This document shows positions 1 through 12,058 of a stretch of DNA of 64,000 bases, piece after piece. How positions within the stretch are numbered: position 1 is the first letter of the stretch; each line of letters opens with the position of its first letter. The translations under genes and the position numbers were made by a program. The notes under the pieces were generated by a model. The model saw only the letters and a list, made by a program, of their open reading frames with translations, searched no databases and was not told the DNA's origin. The stretch is from Trematomus loennbergii (taxonomy: Eukaryota > Chordata > Actinopteri > Perciformes > Nototheniidae), in the NCBI GenBank assembly GCA_012861695.1, contig JAAOOA010001653.1, forward strand, positions 43,037-107,036. Direction: 5' to 3'.

Positions 1-2943
1 CTCTAAACACCGAACACCGGTTCTTAGCTGACCCCACTTGGCTGCCCGGCAAGAACCAAGAACCAAGAACCACGCTCACGTCGGAAGGGGCCGAGATTAA
101 CCTGAGCCATAATAACAGTTTATGGCGAGTATGGAAAATGAAAGTTGTAACAAGCAGTAGCGCTGAGCAAAGTGACTAGAAGGCAACCACACACTTATAA
201 ACAAACACACTTTATAAAGTCAGGCAACACTAACCAGGCATAGTGTGATTCTGTTTATTTGTACCTTACTTTGACCATCCGTTCACTGTCATTGATCGTT
301 GTGGAGAGCAGGCAGAAGTTTTGTTTTGTATTATAGCAGCTATCGGATGGAATCAATACATGGGCTGCCCAGGTTGTCATGTCCGACTATCACAAGTAGA
401 ATCATAATGAAAAGGTAAAATGTGCCTGTAGAAAACGGCTTATGCCACAATAGGATAGCAACAAGTAGTCAAGATAGTCAGTTTAGCTTCGGTTGCTGTT
501 GCATAACTGCGGTCAACTCAGCCGTCTCTCGCGTTCGTTGGTCAAATCAGCAGCTATTCATTTTTGAGTGCGCAATTAATAGCGCCTTTACGGTAAACTG
601 ACACTTTTGACTCAGTCCTAGTTTGACTGCTACAATAAAATGAAGTAGGCTACTTTTACTGTGTACTTTTTGGGTAATACTCTCTCTAAGTCCCTGAGAA
701 CAAACTCATGCCACTTCTGCTATATTTGATGAGATAAAATGATTTGTATCCATAAGTTCTTAATAAAATTGGTACTGTTGGATTCAGTACTTGTTAGACT
801 ACTACCACAAATACAATAAAGTAGCCTACTTTTATTGTGTACTTGTTGAGTAATACTCTATCAAACTCCCTTCCAGAGTACAATCATGCATGTTTTTAGC
901 TATCTTTGATGAGAGATAAAATGATATTTTGCCATAAGTTCTTAATACAATTGGGACTGTTGGACTCAGTACTACTTGGACTACTCCCACAAGTACAATA
1001 AAGTATTTTTACTGTGTACTTCTTGAGTAATCCTTTGTCAAACTCCCCTCCTGAGTACAATAATTAATGTATTCTGCTATATTTGATGAGGGATAAAATG
1101 ATTTTTTGCAACAAGTTCTACATGAAATTGATACTGTTGGAGTCAGTACTACTTGGACTACTCCCACAAGTACAATCAAGTGTTTGAGTGATCCCCTGTC
1201 AAACTCCCCTCCTGAGTAGAATAATGCATGTTTTCTGCTATATTTAATAAGCATTAAAAGCGTTCACAATACTGGGAGGCTGTGGCTCAGTGGATAGTGG
1301 CTGGACTTCGAATCAGGGGAGGACACTTCACCCCAAATTGCTCCTGTGGGGATTGTCCACAGTACTGAATGTATGTAAGTCGCTTTGGATAAAAGTGTCT
1401 AACAAATGAATGTAATGTAATGTAATGTAATGTACAGATAATGTTAGACAGAGTATTTTAAGAGGATAAGGTAGACAGATGACATCAACACTAGATCCAC
1501 TAGATCAGTACTCCAGCAGCAGCATTGTTACCCCTTGGAAAGTCTTTAGAGACTATCCTGGATAGCTGTTCACAACCTTCCTTCAGCACAGTGACACACC
1601 CCTCTCACTCTTGTTGGCCTCTTATGATGCTGCTAAAGTCCTTCTACTGCACCTTTTTGACTCCAATACAGGCATTTGTATATGTTTGGAGAAATTACAC
1701 AATAAATGGCCCAGATGTGTACACATCGAAATATTGTAGTGCAGGAAGAAATACACACGGCTAAGCCTGCAGGTGATATAGGCTTTGTTTTGCAATATTT
1801 ATTCAAAGGTCACTTCTTATTTAAATAAATACCTGAAATATAGATATTATCTCTTATCAAAGATAGCAGAATACATGAAAGAATGTACTCAGGACAGGAG
1901 TTTGACCTAGTATTACTCAAAAAGTACACAGTAAAAGTACTTGATTGTACTTGTGGTAGTAGTCCAAGTAGTACTGAGTCCAACAGTATCGATTTAACTA
2001 AGAAATTTGGCAAAATACCATTTTATCTCTCATCAAAGATAGCTAAAAACATGCATTATTATACTCGGGAAGGGAGTTTGACAGAGTATTACTCAAAAAG
2101 TACACAATAAAAGTAGGCCTACTTCATTGTATTTGTGGTAGTCGTCTAACAAGTACTGAATCCAACAGTACCAATTTTATTAAGAACTTATGGCTAAAAT
2201 TATTTTATCTCTCATCAAATATAGCAGAAGTGGCATGAATTTGTTCTCAGGGACTTAGAGAGAGTATTACCCAAAAAGTACACAGTAAAAGTAGCCTACT
2301 TCATTTTATTGTAGCAGTCAAACTAGGACTGAGTCAAACAGTGTCAGTTTACCGTAAAGGCGCTATTAATTGCGCACTCAAAAATGAATAGCTGCTGATT
2401 TGACCAACGAACGCGAGAGACGGCTGAGTTGACCGCAGTTATGCAACAGCAACCGAAGCTAAACTGACTATCTTGACTACTTGTTGCTATCCTATTGTGG
2501 CATAAGCCGTTTTCTACAGGCACATTTTACCTTTTCATTATGATTCTACTTGTGATAGTCGGACATGACAACCTGGGCAGCCCATGTATTGATTCCATCT
2601 GATAGCTGCTATAATACAAAACAAAACTTCTGCCTGCTCTCCACAACGATCAATGACAGCGAACGGATGGTCAAAGTAAGGTACAAATAAACAGAATCAC
2701 ACTAAGCCTGGTTAGTGTTGCCTGACTTTATAAAGTGTGTTTGTTTATAAGTGTGTGGTTGCCTTCTAGTCACTTTGCTCAGCGCTACTGCTTGTTACAA
2801 CTTTCATTTTCCGTACTCGCCATAAACTGTTATTATGGCTCAGGTTAATCTCGCCCCCTTCCGACGTGAGCGTGGTTCTTGGTTCTTGGTTCTTGCCGGG
2901 CAGCCAAGTGGGGTCAGCTAAGAACCGGTGTTCGGTGTTTAGA
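1..2943. repeat. Large foldback (inverted-repeat) element, left end cut by the window
   Basis: Bases 1-1250 are closely matched, in reverse complement, by about 1860-2943; the right arm ends in GGTGTTCGGTGTTTAGAG and the left begins with its complement. The loop (about 1260-1850) holds a SINE. Inside each arm an approximately 180-bp motif recurs in tandem (near 600, 780, 960 and 1140 on the left). No transposase frame is visible, so this is a non-autonomous or composite foldback element. The right arm runs on into unpaired sequence after 2943, so the left end may lie just outside the window and no target-site duplication can be read. The superfamily is undetermined; a hAT-type origin is only a guess. 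Confidence 0.85.
1275..1437 (+). mobile_element. tRNA-derived SINE inside the foldback loop
   Basis: The 5' part reads like a tRNA (A-box-like TGGCTCAGTGG, B-box-like GGACTTCGAATC). The body contains the GTCGCTTTGGATAAAAG segment common in fish SINEs, and the tail is a TGTAA pentamer repeat. A related copy lies in reverse orientation at 34085-34290. It is a retroposon, not a working tRNA gene, because it lacks a cloverleaf. Confidence 0.8.
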
Positions 2944-3091
2944 GCCGGCTCCGCTGTGGCTGAAACAGGAAGAACCAGAGCTAAATCAGGCTGAGTGTGA
3001 AACAAGAGCTATTGAGTCAGTGTGCGGTGCTGTTGCTTTGGTCTGGATCTGTGAGCTAACCACGCCCCGTTCATTTGCATATAAGAAATGG

Positions 3092-3260
3092 AAATGTGTC
3101 ATTATGAAATACAAGTCCCCTGAAATAAATAAATGTGTCATTATGAAATACAAGTCCCCTGAAATAAATAAATGTGTCATTATGAAATAAAAGTCTCTTG
3201 AAATAAATAAATGTGTCATTATGAAATAAAAGTCCCATGAAATAAATAAATGTGTATTTA
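3092..3260. repeat. 39-bp minisatellite
   Basis: GTGTCATTATGAAAT recurs at about 3096, 3135, 3174 and 3213, with a degenerate start of another unit near 3252, giving a 39-bp unit of about four copies. Because 39 is divisible by three, it opens spurious frames on both strands. It is followed by AT-rich (TTTA)n sequence to about 3385. Confidence 0.9.
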
Positions 3261-3389
3261 AATGTACATGTATACATATTTATTGCCACATTTATTTATT
3301 TCAGAATGTATTTCATAGGCATATTTATATATATATGTATTTATTTAATTATTTATGTATTTATTTATTTATTTAATTTTGGCTTAAAT

Positions 3390-4763
3390 GGCATTCCATA
3401 CATATTGGGCTTTCATTACTATTACTAACAGGCCAATGTGGCGGTGCTTTTCTGACAATGGAATGGGGGGGGGGAAAAATCACAATTTGGGTAAAACTGC
3501 TCACAACAGATGGGGGTAGAATTTAATTAGAAAGTCTTGACTTTGATGTGAGCAATTGTTTCTTTTCAAATGTAAATGTGTTTACATTTTATATAATTTG
3601 ATTGTGGACATGCTGTGCTGATTTTTCACATGTGGTGCTTCTTAAGATTAATGTAAAAGGAAGGGAAATGGTAAAAATAAGAAATGTGGTCACAAAAATG
3701 TTTATAAAACCTCTCACCAAATCACTCTCACTTCTTGTTAAGAGGGTATGTGCTTATCAGCCAAAAAGATCAGAATACTTTTTTCATGGTGATGTCACTA
3801 AAAACACATGATCACAAATAACCTCACACGAAAGTTAGTTTATCACATTATTAAGATGTGCAAATAAAAAGTAATGGTCTTTCTTCACACACTGTTATGT
3901 GATCATGAGTATTTTTGTACCAATGCCTTCAGACAGCCTTCTGGGTGCAACACCTCCCATTAAACACATGGGGGCAGCAGCGCTCCACTGACAGGAGTGA
4001 GCTACTACACGTGTAATTTCGTTATTAAATTCATATTCATTTATTGTTTCCATAGTTTTAAAGAATCTACTTGATTTTATTTAGTCATTCATGGTGTCGA
4101 TAGTTGGTGTTTCAATGTTTTCATATGCCTTTATTTAAAGCTCTTTGAATTTGCCTTAAAAATCACGTGATTCATAATGGAATGTGTGTGCGTAAATTAC
4201 ACTGGCAAGCACATGCAGTCACGTGTGCGAATGACGTAGAGTTCTAGTTAATTGTGACGTATTTAGAATTCGAAAACACCAAAGGTAATTCTAGGGTTCT
4301 GGAAGGAAAGTGAAGTTCCATTTCATCTTCTGAACCCTCAACAGGCAGCAGACAGGACAGAAAGTTATATTAATCCTAGATATATAGATAGATATTCATT
4401 TATCTCCGACTACATTTACAGCCAGACTTCTTCATCAAACAGTATTGCTTATTATCATTATTATCATTGCTTATTAGCACAAAGGCCAGACCATATTTAT
4501 GTGGCTTCCCCCTGAGTGGTCAACATTTTACTATACTAAATAGTTTAAAGGGTCAAAATAAGTAAATTAATATATGATAGCTTTTCCGTAGAAGCAGCTT
4601 TTCATCCTGTTTAGATATTGTGTTATTTTCTATCATTGGAACCTTTGAAAAAGCACATTTACAGCTAATAGTAGTTTAACAGTGGTGTTAACTTAAACCA
4701 AGGGCAACTACAATATTTGGAGAAGTTGTTTACAGTAGTAAAGCTCTTTTGTTTGGTTTACAG
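3390..4763. other. Intergenic region upstream of the SUN gene
   Basis: No coding signal was seen. The only notable part is near 4200-4265 (listed separately). A 5' untranslated exon may lie here, because the first coding exon of the SUN gene begins just after an acceptor-like TTTACAG. Confidence 0.5.
4220..4261 (+). promoter_or_regulatory. E-box plus two CRE-like sites upstream of the SUN gene
   Basis: CACGTG lies at 4220-4225, TGACGTA at 4232-4238 and TGACGTA at 4255-4261. TGACGTA is a CREB/CREM-type half-site context found in promoters of many spermatid genes. The placement about 500 bp upstream of the SUN-domain start codon makes a promoter role plausible, but no transcription start is visible. 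Confidence 0.4.
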
Positions 4764-4765
4764 TC

Positions 4766-4881
4766 ATGTCACGGAGAAGCTCACGATTAGACTCCCAAGG
4801 ATACTACAACAATGAAGGACTACCAATCATTTGCTACAAGGAACACCTGAACAGGTAAGCTAAGGTTTGTGTGAGTGTGTG

Positions 4882-4975
<94 letters not shown>

Positions 4976-7065
4976 TACAATTTTCATTATAGATCTTCAG
5001 ACCTTTAACTTTTTATTTTATTTAAATTACATTCAGGGTTTTTAAAAACAGATGTTTGAGGACCTCTTCATGCAGTAGTAGAGCAGAGTCCACAAGCTAC
5101 CTAGAAAGACACAAAACCAGCACCAGAAACATAAATAATAACATAATAACAAACATGGACAAGAACAGAAAGAGTTACAAAGACAGCAAGCAAATGAGTG
5201 ACTATGACAGCAACGAAATGAGCGACTCCTACAGAAACGATGTCAACAACACAAGTAGTAACAGACACAGAAACAGCAGCTACTCCACTAGATTCAACCA
5301 AAATATGTTTGGCTTTCTCTCCTTCATACTCGTCCTGTGTTTTGGTAAGTGTAACAAACAACTCTATCAACTTTAGTTCCTCAGCTTTTTACTTTTATAT
5401 TTTCTGTCTTTTGAAGAACAAATGTCTCTGACCTGTTTCTTCTATTCTTTGTGTCTCTCCATCTACCAGGATTTGCATGCAGAAAAGAGTTTCTCAGATT
5501 AAACAAAGACACAATGACCAACTTCAAGGGTCAAGGTAAGACATTAAAATCATATTTATCATTTTCATCAGCAAACAAACTAGTGACAGTGACAGCAACA
5601 CAATTAGCAACAGAAACATTGACAGCTTCTTAAACACTTTCATATTCTCTATCTTTTGAAAATCGTGAAAAATAACGGTTTCTTTTATGCTTTGTTTCCC
5701 TCCATCCTTTAGTAAACACATTAAATGAAGAGATTCTCAGATAAACAAAGTCCTGAACTCCCTGCAACCGGTGGCGGACACTATGCCCAACTTCGCTCTG
5801 GAGAGTCAAGGTAAGACATTAAAATCATATGTATCATTTTCATTAGCAAACAAACTAGTGACAGTGACAGCAACACAATTAGCAACAGAAACATTGACAG
5901 CTTCTTAAACACTTTCATATTCTCTATCTTTTGAAAATCGTGAAAAATAACGGTTTCTTTTATGCTTTGTTTCCCTCCATCCTTTAGTAAACACATTAAA
6001 TGAAGAGATTCTCAGATTAAGCAAAGTCCTGAACTCCCTGCAACCGGTGGCGGACACTATGCCCAACTTCGCTCTGGAGAGTCAAGGTAAGACATTTAAA
6101 TCATATGTATCATTTTCATCTGTTAGATTGTAATATCCAAAAATATTTTAACTTTGAGAACGATTGTATCTCACTCACTTTGTGCGTGTGTTTTTTCTGT
6201 GCAGAGGCAAGAGTTTTACTTGATCAGTCTTCACAAACGTACTCCAAACAAAGAAGCTGCGCCTATCTTTATGGAATGTTTTGTAAACGACCTGTACACC
6301 CAAGGACAGTCCTTCAGGTAGGATCTACAAACACCAAAACAAATGGCAAATTATAGAAAGGTTTGGGATTTTTAAGCAACCTACCATCTCAACTCTATTT
6401 TTATACTCTTTCTTCACTCAGGGAGGCTCACCCCCGGCTGTAGGACGGTGCTGGCCCTTTGAAGGTGGGCGGGGGCATTTATTCATCGCCCTGTCACACC
6501 CAGTCTACATCAGCCATGTGACACTAGGTCACATTTCAAAGAACTTGTCCCCAACTGGCATCATTCCTAGCGCCCCAAAGACGTTTTCTGTCTATGTAAG
6601 TCACAAATGTATCATTGTTACATTACAGATGTTGAGTTTAAGTGGGAACAATAAGGTGTTCAACTTTGTCTCTATATTCCTCTCTTGCAGGGCATGAATA
6701 CTTTAGATGACAAAGGAACCTATCTAGGAACCTTTCTGTATGATCAGGACGGGGACGCAACACAAACTTTTGAGCTACCTGTGAGTATTACACTATGCAA
6801 TACACACATGTCCATTCTTCTTTTTCACACACAAGCTGAAATATTAAAGGAGTAACAGTTTTGTCATTAAATAATTTGTTTCCCATACTGTCAGTTTTTA
6901 CTCAACAAGCTGTTTCTGCTCTTTTCTCACATCTCTTAGGATCATGGAAAAGTTGTCTTCAAATACGTGAAACTACAAGTTGAGAGCAACTGGGGTCACC
7001 CCGACTACACCTGTCTGTACAACTTCAGAGTTCACGGAAAGCTGGCAGAAGTTACAGACAGGTAA
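4766..7065 (+). CDS. SUN domain-containing protein (SUN3/SPAG4-like), spliced
   Basis: SUN proteins span the inner nuclear membrane and bind KASH proteins to link nucleus and cytoskeleton. Exons read as 4766-4854, 5052-5344, 5470-5535, 5988-6086, 6205-6317, 6422-6595, 6691-6780 and 6940-7065, all with GT-AG borders and phases that join into 349 codons plus a stop. The N-terminus starts MSRRSSRL and is rich in Ser, Asn and Arg. One membrane segment (MFGFLSFILVLCFG) ends exon 2, followed by a short coiled-coil part, then the SUN domain from VLLDQSSQTYS through GRCWPFEGGRGHLFIALS to GHPDYTCLYNFRVHG. The start was chosen as the first ATG after an acceptor-like site. The protein is short for SUN1/2 and fits the SUN3/SPAG4 class. 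An extra coiled-coil exon copy at 5713-5810 would break the frame. The stop TAA overlaps a perfect donor motif (CAG|GTAAGT), so a further 3' exon cannot be excluded. Confidence 0.85.
4873..4975. repeat. (GT)n microsatellite in SUN intron 1
   Basis: About 100 bp of nearly pure GT repeat with one interruption, beginning about 20 bp after the exon 1 donor. Confidence 0.95.
5536..6086 (+). repeat. 275-bp tandem duplication of a SUN coiled-coil exon with its intron
   Basis: The exon at 5713-5810 and its upstream intron are repeated at 5988-6086 with an offset of 275 bp. The intron copies are nearly identical. The second exon is 99 bp and in frame. The first is 98 bp, with CAGATAAACAAAG in place of CAGATTAAGCAAAG, so including it shifts the frame and creates an early stop. 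The 66-bp exon at 5470-5535 resembles the same module, suggesting repeated exon duplication. Confidence 0.85.
5713..5810 (+). pseudogene. Frameshifted extra SUN coiled-coil exon
   Basis: It keeps an acceptor (CCTTTAG) and donor (CAAG|GTAAGA) but is one base shorter than its twin at 5988-6086. If spliced in, it would truncate the protein before the SUN domain. It is either a skipped relic exon or carries a sequencing error that hides a functional duplicate exon. Confidence 0.6.
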
Positions 7066-7129
7066 GTATGCATTTCATTCAATTTTCTAGACTCAATCCA
7101 TCTGTGAACAAATAGGTGTACTTTACAAC

Positions 7130-7735
7130 ACATTATTATTATTATATTATTAACACATTATTATTATTATATATTATTATCATTATATTATTACATATTA
7201 TTATTATATATTAACACATTATTATTTATTATTAACATATTATTATATTATTATTATTTTTACCACATTATTATAATTATATTAACACATTATTATTTAT
7301 TATTATATTATTAACATATTATTATATTATTATTATTACCACATTATTATTATATTATTACCATATTATTATTATTACCATATTATTATTATTATTATTA
7401 TTATTATATTATTAACACATTATTATTATATTATTACCATATTATTATTATTATATTATTATTATTATTAACATATTATTACCACATTATTATATTATTA
7501 TTATTTACCACATTATTATAATTATATTATTAACACATTATTATTATATTATTATTATTATTAACATATTATTATATTATTATTATTACCACATTATTAT
7601 TATATTATTACCATATTATTATTATTACCATATTATTATTATTATTATTATTATTATATTATTAACACATTATTATTATATATATTATTATTATATTATT
7701 ATTATTATATATTATTAACATATTATTCTTAAGTC
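7130..7735. repeat. Long (ATT)n microsatellite with higher-order structure
   Basis: About 600 bp of ATT/TTA trinucleotides broken regularly by ACAC, ACCA and AACAT motifs. Blocks such as ACCACATTATTATTATATTATTACC recur at roughly 245-bp spacing (near 7340 and 7590), so a larger repeat unit has itself duplicated. Confidence 0.9.
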
Positions 7736-7846
7736 TTAATTATCTTAAGTGCTTTGACAAAAAATCCATACAAAAATGTCATCTGTGGAAGCCGTAATAC
7801 TGTAAAAAGTACGACCAATCATTTTAGCCGGCCCGGCTAAAATAAC

Positions 7847-8894
7847 CATGGATGTATAATAAGAACTGGATACAGCGTGGGAGGCGGGGCCTCATTCATT
7901 CCTATGAGAGTTGCTCATTCGCGCATGATGATAAAATGGCCCAACTTTTGAGAGAGCGAAACGTCACAGATTACCCGGCATGCCTGAGAAGTACCCGTAT
8001 GTGCGCTCATAGCGCATGCGCAACTTTAACCATGCCCCCAAAATGCTCGTTCACATCAAGCACGTCAATTTGCGTACACATAACAGCACCGCACGTTCAT
8101 GACAGCATGGTAATGTTTGTTATGATAGGTTTGATATTAACGAGGCGGCAGTTAGCAGCTAGCGGTTAGCTAGTAATTATGCTAATTTACACATCAATCG
8201 TTATGTACTTTTATATTACGCTGTAACAGGATCTAGTGATATCCAAGCAACAGAGCTTCATTTAGCATGAAATAATGATTGCACTGTATATATATATATA
8301 TATATATATACACAGTGCAATAAGCTTCTTAGTGCAATAAGAAGCTACAGGGACGTTAATCTACGTCGGTAATATTAACTTTATTTAATACAACATTTAC
8401 GGTACAAGATTTAATCATACAGCCCATGTAGTATAATATTTTACAAATGATGAATTACAGCAAACATGTGCAATATATCCATTATTACAGCTCCGTGGGC
8501 TGGCAGTAAGGCGATATGGGTCCGTTCTTATTGTGCATCCATGGGTAAAGATAAACGCATGTAGTGCTGAACACGTAACACGAACGTGCCGGGCGGCGCG
8601 GTCCCGTGGGTTAGATGCGCGTTCATAATGCAGAGGGAAATAACTCTCAGAATAACGTTAGCACATTTTACAACTTGAGGAACGAATGTTTTTAATAAGG
8701 GCTATACAAGTGTTCATACTGGGTAGTTTATTTAGTTTAAAAAAAAGTATCCAACGATTTACAGACCACTCTTTCCCCATGTAAGTCAATGGGAAAAAGT
8801 GTTTCCGGGCCTGGCAACCAAAAGGAAGTGTAGTACCGCCGTTTGGCCAGCACGAATATTTTCATCAGAGTCCGGCGCACTTCCTGGGGGCTTG
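7847..8894 (-). mobile_element. hAT-like non-autonomous element, copy A
   Basis: It is flanked by the 8-bp target-site duplication AAAATAAC (7839-7846 and 8895-8902); the empty-site sequence is visible in the MITE copy at 37003-37677. Its ends, CATGGATGTATAATAAG and CCAGGAAGTGCG...CAAGCCCCC in reverse, match copy B at 42277-42797, which has its own 8-bp duplication. No transposase is visible. Inside is a (TA)n hairpin near 8280-8335. Confidence 0.8.
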
Positions 8895-9081
8895 AAAATA
8901 ACTGGATGGCCAACCTGCCTGTCAGCCTTCCATCTGTGCACAAACTTATCTCGTGCCCTCATTGGTCATGTGCGCGTTCGTGTGTGTTGGAGGAGGGGCT
9001 CTATAAGGAAGTGGCAGATTTTCTCCGGTTGTGTATTTTCAAGTTCTAGCGCACTCGAGCTGGTTTCTCCAACTTACCTAC

Positions 9082-9856
9082 TGTTAGAAATTAAAATCAA
9101 TGTTAAAACAGCATAATTCAGTCTAAAACATATCGTCAGTTTAAAGCTGTTTATTGTGGAAAAACCCGGAAGTTCTCAGGAAATCAATGCCAAGCTTTTA
9201 TTCTGAAAATCCTTTATCCGGTTAGCATGTGACTAATGTTACGTTTTCTGAATGTAAATTGAAAATGACTTGGAGTGTTACACACCAAAACGTACGGACT
9301 TTAACACTACATCGATAGACGTTAAGATATTATTACTGCTGAATATTAAATAAAGGTACAGTTGATCATGGAGTGTTTACACATTACGTGAGTAGCTATG
9401 ACGTCAGAGGGAGCTACCGTAAATGAGAACTGTGCCATAGAGGCGTTTTTAGGACTTCTAAACTAACGATTACAGCTGTTTATAAGGTATTAAATAGAAA
9501 GTCATGACAGAGATAAGGAGGAGAAAATGCTTAAGGAAGTAGGCAGAGAATACCAATGTCGAAATCATCTGTTCTCTCGCGATATCGAACCCACAGATGA
9601 GAAGGGCGGTCCCACTATCTGCACAGCGGGAGACAACGAGACGTGGATAAAAAGACAGGACGGAAGACAACTCAGTCTCTTTTTTCCTTCGCTGCACCTC
9701 CCTGAAGACAACACCGGCTTTGTCTCTCATTACCCATGCTTGTTCTTTAACCACGTTACTTAATTAAACTACCCATTTGAACCTTTTCAGAGACTCCATT
9801 AGTCTCATTATTTTAAGTTTCTTTCCTGGGGGCGACAAGATCACGATTTATCAACA
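9082..9856 (+). mobile_element. Solo LTR of a retrotransposon
   Basis: It begins TGTTAG and ends TCAACA, with a 4-bp direct repeat CTAC on both sides (9078-9081 and 9857-9860) where the MITE consensus has one copy. It has an AATAAA near 9350 and a U5-like end with GGGGGCGACAAG. No internal retroviral-type genes are present. The family was not determined. Confidence 0.6.
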
Positions 9857-10108
9857 CTACCCTACCTTTAACATACGATGATTATTCCTTCCATTCCATC
9901 CATCTTCATATTGTTTTACTGCATATACATTAACATAAATACACCTACAGTTATTTGTGTTTGTTTAGTTACACATTATTAATCAAGAAATACAATCATT
10001 TTTTAAATAAATTATTCAAAATAATGATTGTATTTTGACGCTTTCCGATACCGAGAAAAGAAGAAGACGCTTTCCGATTGTTGATACCGGAAGTGATTTT
10101 CTGTGTTA

Positions 10109-10674
10109 CGGGCCGTCTCCACGGCAGCGTTAAAAAAATCTTGGAGGTGGGCGTATCTGAAGCTTGAGGATTTTTTGCGAGCAACCAATCACATGAATCT
10201 CCCGCCCGCGACATAGCAAAAAAGCCCGAAGTAAACTGGATATAAACTCCCCAAAACAGGCGAAAACCTACCACTGTCTCTGCCACCTCCCTCCATGCCT
10301 GGCTCCTCCGGTTTATATCCCGGTAGGTCTGGTCATAAAGCACCGGGTGATTGATTCGCTACCGCTAATTTCTCCTCCATGTTTTGGAATATGAGGAAAT
10401 GACCTGCGGTATTTCTCTCCCAGCATACACGCCGTTTGATTGGCTAGAGCTTGAACTGTCAGATTTGCGTACACGGGATTTGATTGGCTGACGCTTCCTC
10501 CTCAGCTTCAAAAGTTGAACATTGTTCAACTTTGGATCTTGAAAATCCTGAGAATCTCCGCTCGCCTGCCCACAATGCATTTCGGCGAAAGCGAAAAAAA
10601 GTGACGTCACCCCATTCAAAGTGAATGGGCAGAAGCGTTTCAAGATTTTTTAACGCTGCCGTGGAGACGGCCCG
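10109..10674. mobile_element. PIF/Harbinger-type MITE, left-unit copy
   Basis: The terminal inverted repeats are near-perfect over about 33 bp, beginning CGGGCCGTCTCCACGGCAG. The element is flanked by the 3-bp duplication TTA (10106-10108 and 10675-10677), the size and sequence typical of PIF/Harbinger elements. The open frames inside it (for example 10365-10643, minus) are not conserved proteins. Confidence 0.75.
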
Positions 10675-11819
10675 TTAGAGTTTTACTCGCTATAGGGTGT
10701 ACTTTGAGGGATTTGACTCTGCACACCGTTTACATGCATAAAAACCTTCATAACACACAAGGGACGGGTAATAACCGGAAAAGCACGACACCTCTCCTTT
10801 AAATCAAATGTTGGCAGTGCTAAACATTGCCAGACCAAAACAAATGTTCTTTACAATCTCCAGAAGATGTTGGTCGGGAGGGATAATGGTCTGTTTTTAA
10901 AACGCTTTATAGCCAGTGAATACCAAAATGCCCATCACACTAAAGGTTTGTAAACATTTAATTGAGCCACCACATTACCACAAATAATTCCCACCTTGTG
11001 CAAAATGAAGATGAACATTAGGCAAAAAAGACCATGAGCTTGTGTGGATATATCGTATAAAACATTTATTCATTTCAGGGGAGACTTATTGCTGTGTCTC
11101 GTTTTACTTTTCATTCACAACTGATCGTCGCACTGACTTGCTCCTCTGCTGCCCTCCAGTGGCCACAAGGCACAACAGATACTTTTACATTACAGCATGT
11201 AGCTCCAACCACAAAAGTATTTCCTTCAGAAAATGCACTTCACTAAAGCTCTAAACATGGCACATGAACCTGTCACCGCAACACAAATATAAACTATATA
11301 CAATAAAATCAGGAATATAGTAGCTACAATATGAATGCTCTACAGTGAGCAGAGATGTATTTTTATGTGTGGGCATAATGTACAGGGTAATAGTCAAATG
11401 ACTGCCACAAGGCCTTTCTATGACACTGAATAGGAACAGATCACAGCTCTGATTTAGTAGATCTTGCTGACCAACAATTGCTGAATAGGTTTAACAAAAA
11501 ATAATCTTTAAAATTAGACTTTCTCAGAATAAAGAAAAATGATGTGCCTCATGTAAAACAATTCTGCATTCCAGACTGACTCTTTTCACTTTTTTAATGT
11601 TACACCAGCAAACCCTTGTCCCAGATGCTAAATTACTACTAAGCTACATTTGAAACATTCAGCACTTTTCTATAACTTAGAGGCTGCACTGTCTGCTGTT
11701 CAGCAACAGTTAAGGAGACTGGCTTTAAAGGGGAGATGTGCTGTCAAAGTGTATGAATAATGCATTGTTTCCTTGTTAATAAGTGAACCATTATGTTGCA
11801 TATCACAAAACACAAAAGG

Positions 11820-12050
11820 ACTTTCATACACAGTAAGTGTACATCTGTGTCTTGTGGCCGAAGGCACGTTAACAGGTGAACAGTGACCTGGTTCAATAAG
11901 ATGTCATATCTCAGTTGCTAAACACAAGCTATGCCAGATGCACAAACTGAGTGATAAGAATAATAATGGAAATCATTCCATTTGTGATCAAAACCGTAGT
12001 TGGTGTGGACAGTCTTCATTTCCATCATTGTTGGGCTCTCCTGAACTCTA
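11820..12050 (-). pseudogene. Decayed C-type lectin 3' end (left unit)
   Basis: The stretch from the TGTACATCTGTGTCTT word through CAGATGCACAAACTGAG and GTGGACAGTCTTCA follows the 3' UTR and last codons of the lectin gene at 13238-13716 in the same order, with many substitutions and gaps. It shows an older lectin duplication in this locus before the recent 3.85-kb event. No coding frame remains. Confidence 0.6.
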
Positions 12051-12058
12051 AGAGACAA

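Larger units (their letters stand above)
7736..9867. mobile_element. TTAA-flanked MITE (copy 1), 5'-truncated and carrying two insertions
   Basis: Sequence 7741-7846, 8903-9081 and 9861-9867 matches the MITE copies at 37003-37677 and 56561-56944. The right end reads CTACCCTACCT followed by TTAA. Its left end is lost in the ATT microsatellite. It is interrupted by a 1,048-bp element (7847-8894) and by a solo LTR (9082-9856). Confidence 0.75.

Noticed and set aside
1275..1345. tRNA gene
   Set aside because: A- and B-box-like words are present but embedded in a SINE with TGTAA tail and no cloverleaf.
3092..3260. Regular repeats resembling a CRISPR array
   Set aside because: The units are contiguous with no unique spacers, and the genome is eukaryotic; it is a 39-bp minisatellite.
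7062..7115. A further SUN exon starting at 7091 that reaches an in-frame stop
   Set aside because: The implied intron would be only 29 bp; the unspliced frame already stops at 7063-7065.
9470..9763. Open frames in the region 9.5-9.8 kb as a gene
   Set aside because: They fall inside the solo LTR with TG..CA ends and CTAC duplications.
10365..10643. 92-codon open frame on the minus strand, present in both duplication units
   Set aside because: It lies wholly inside the MITE with TTA duplications and ends in its terminal repeat; low-complexity composition and no protein family resemblance.
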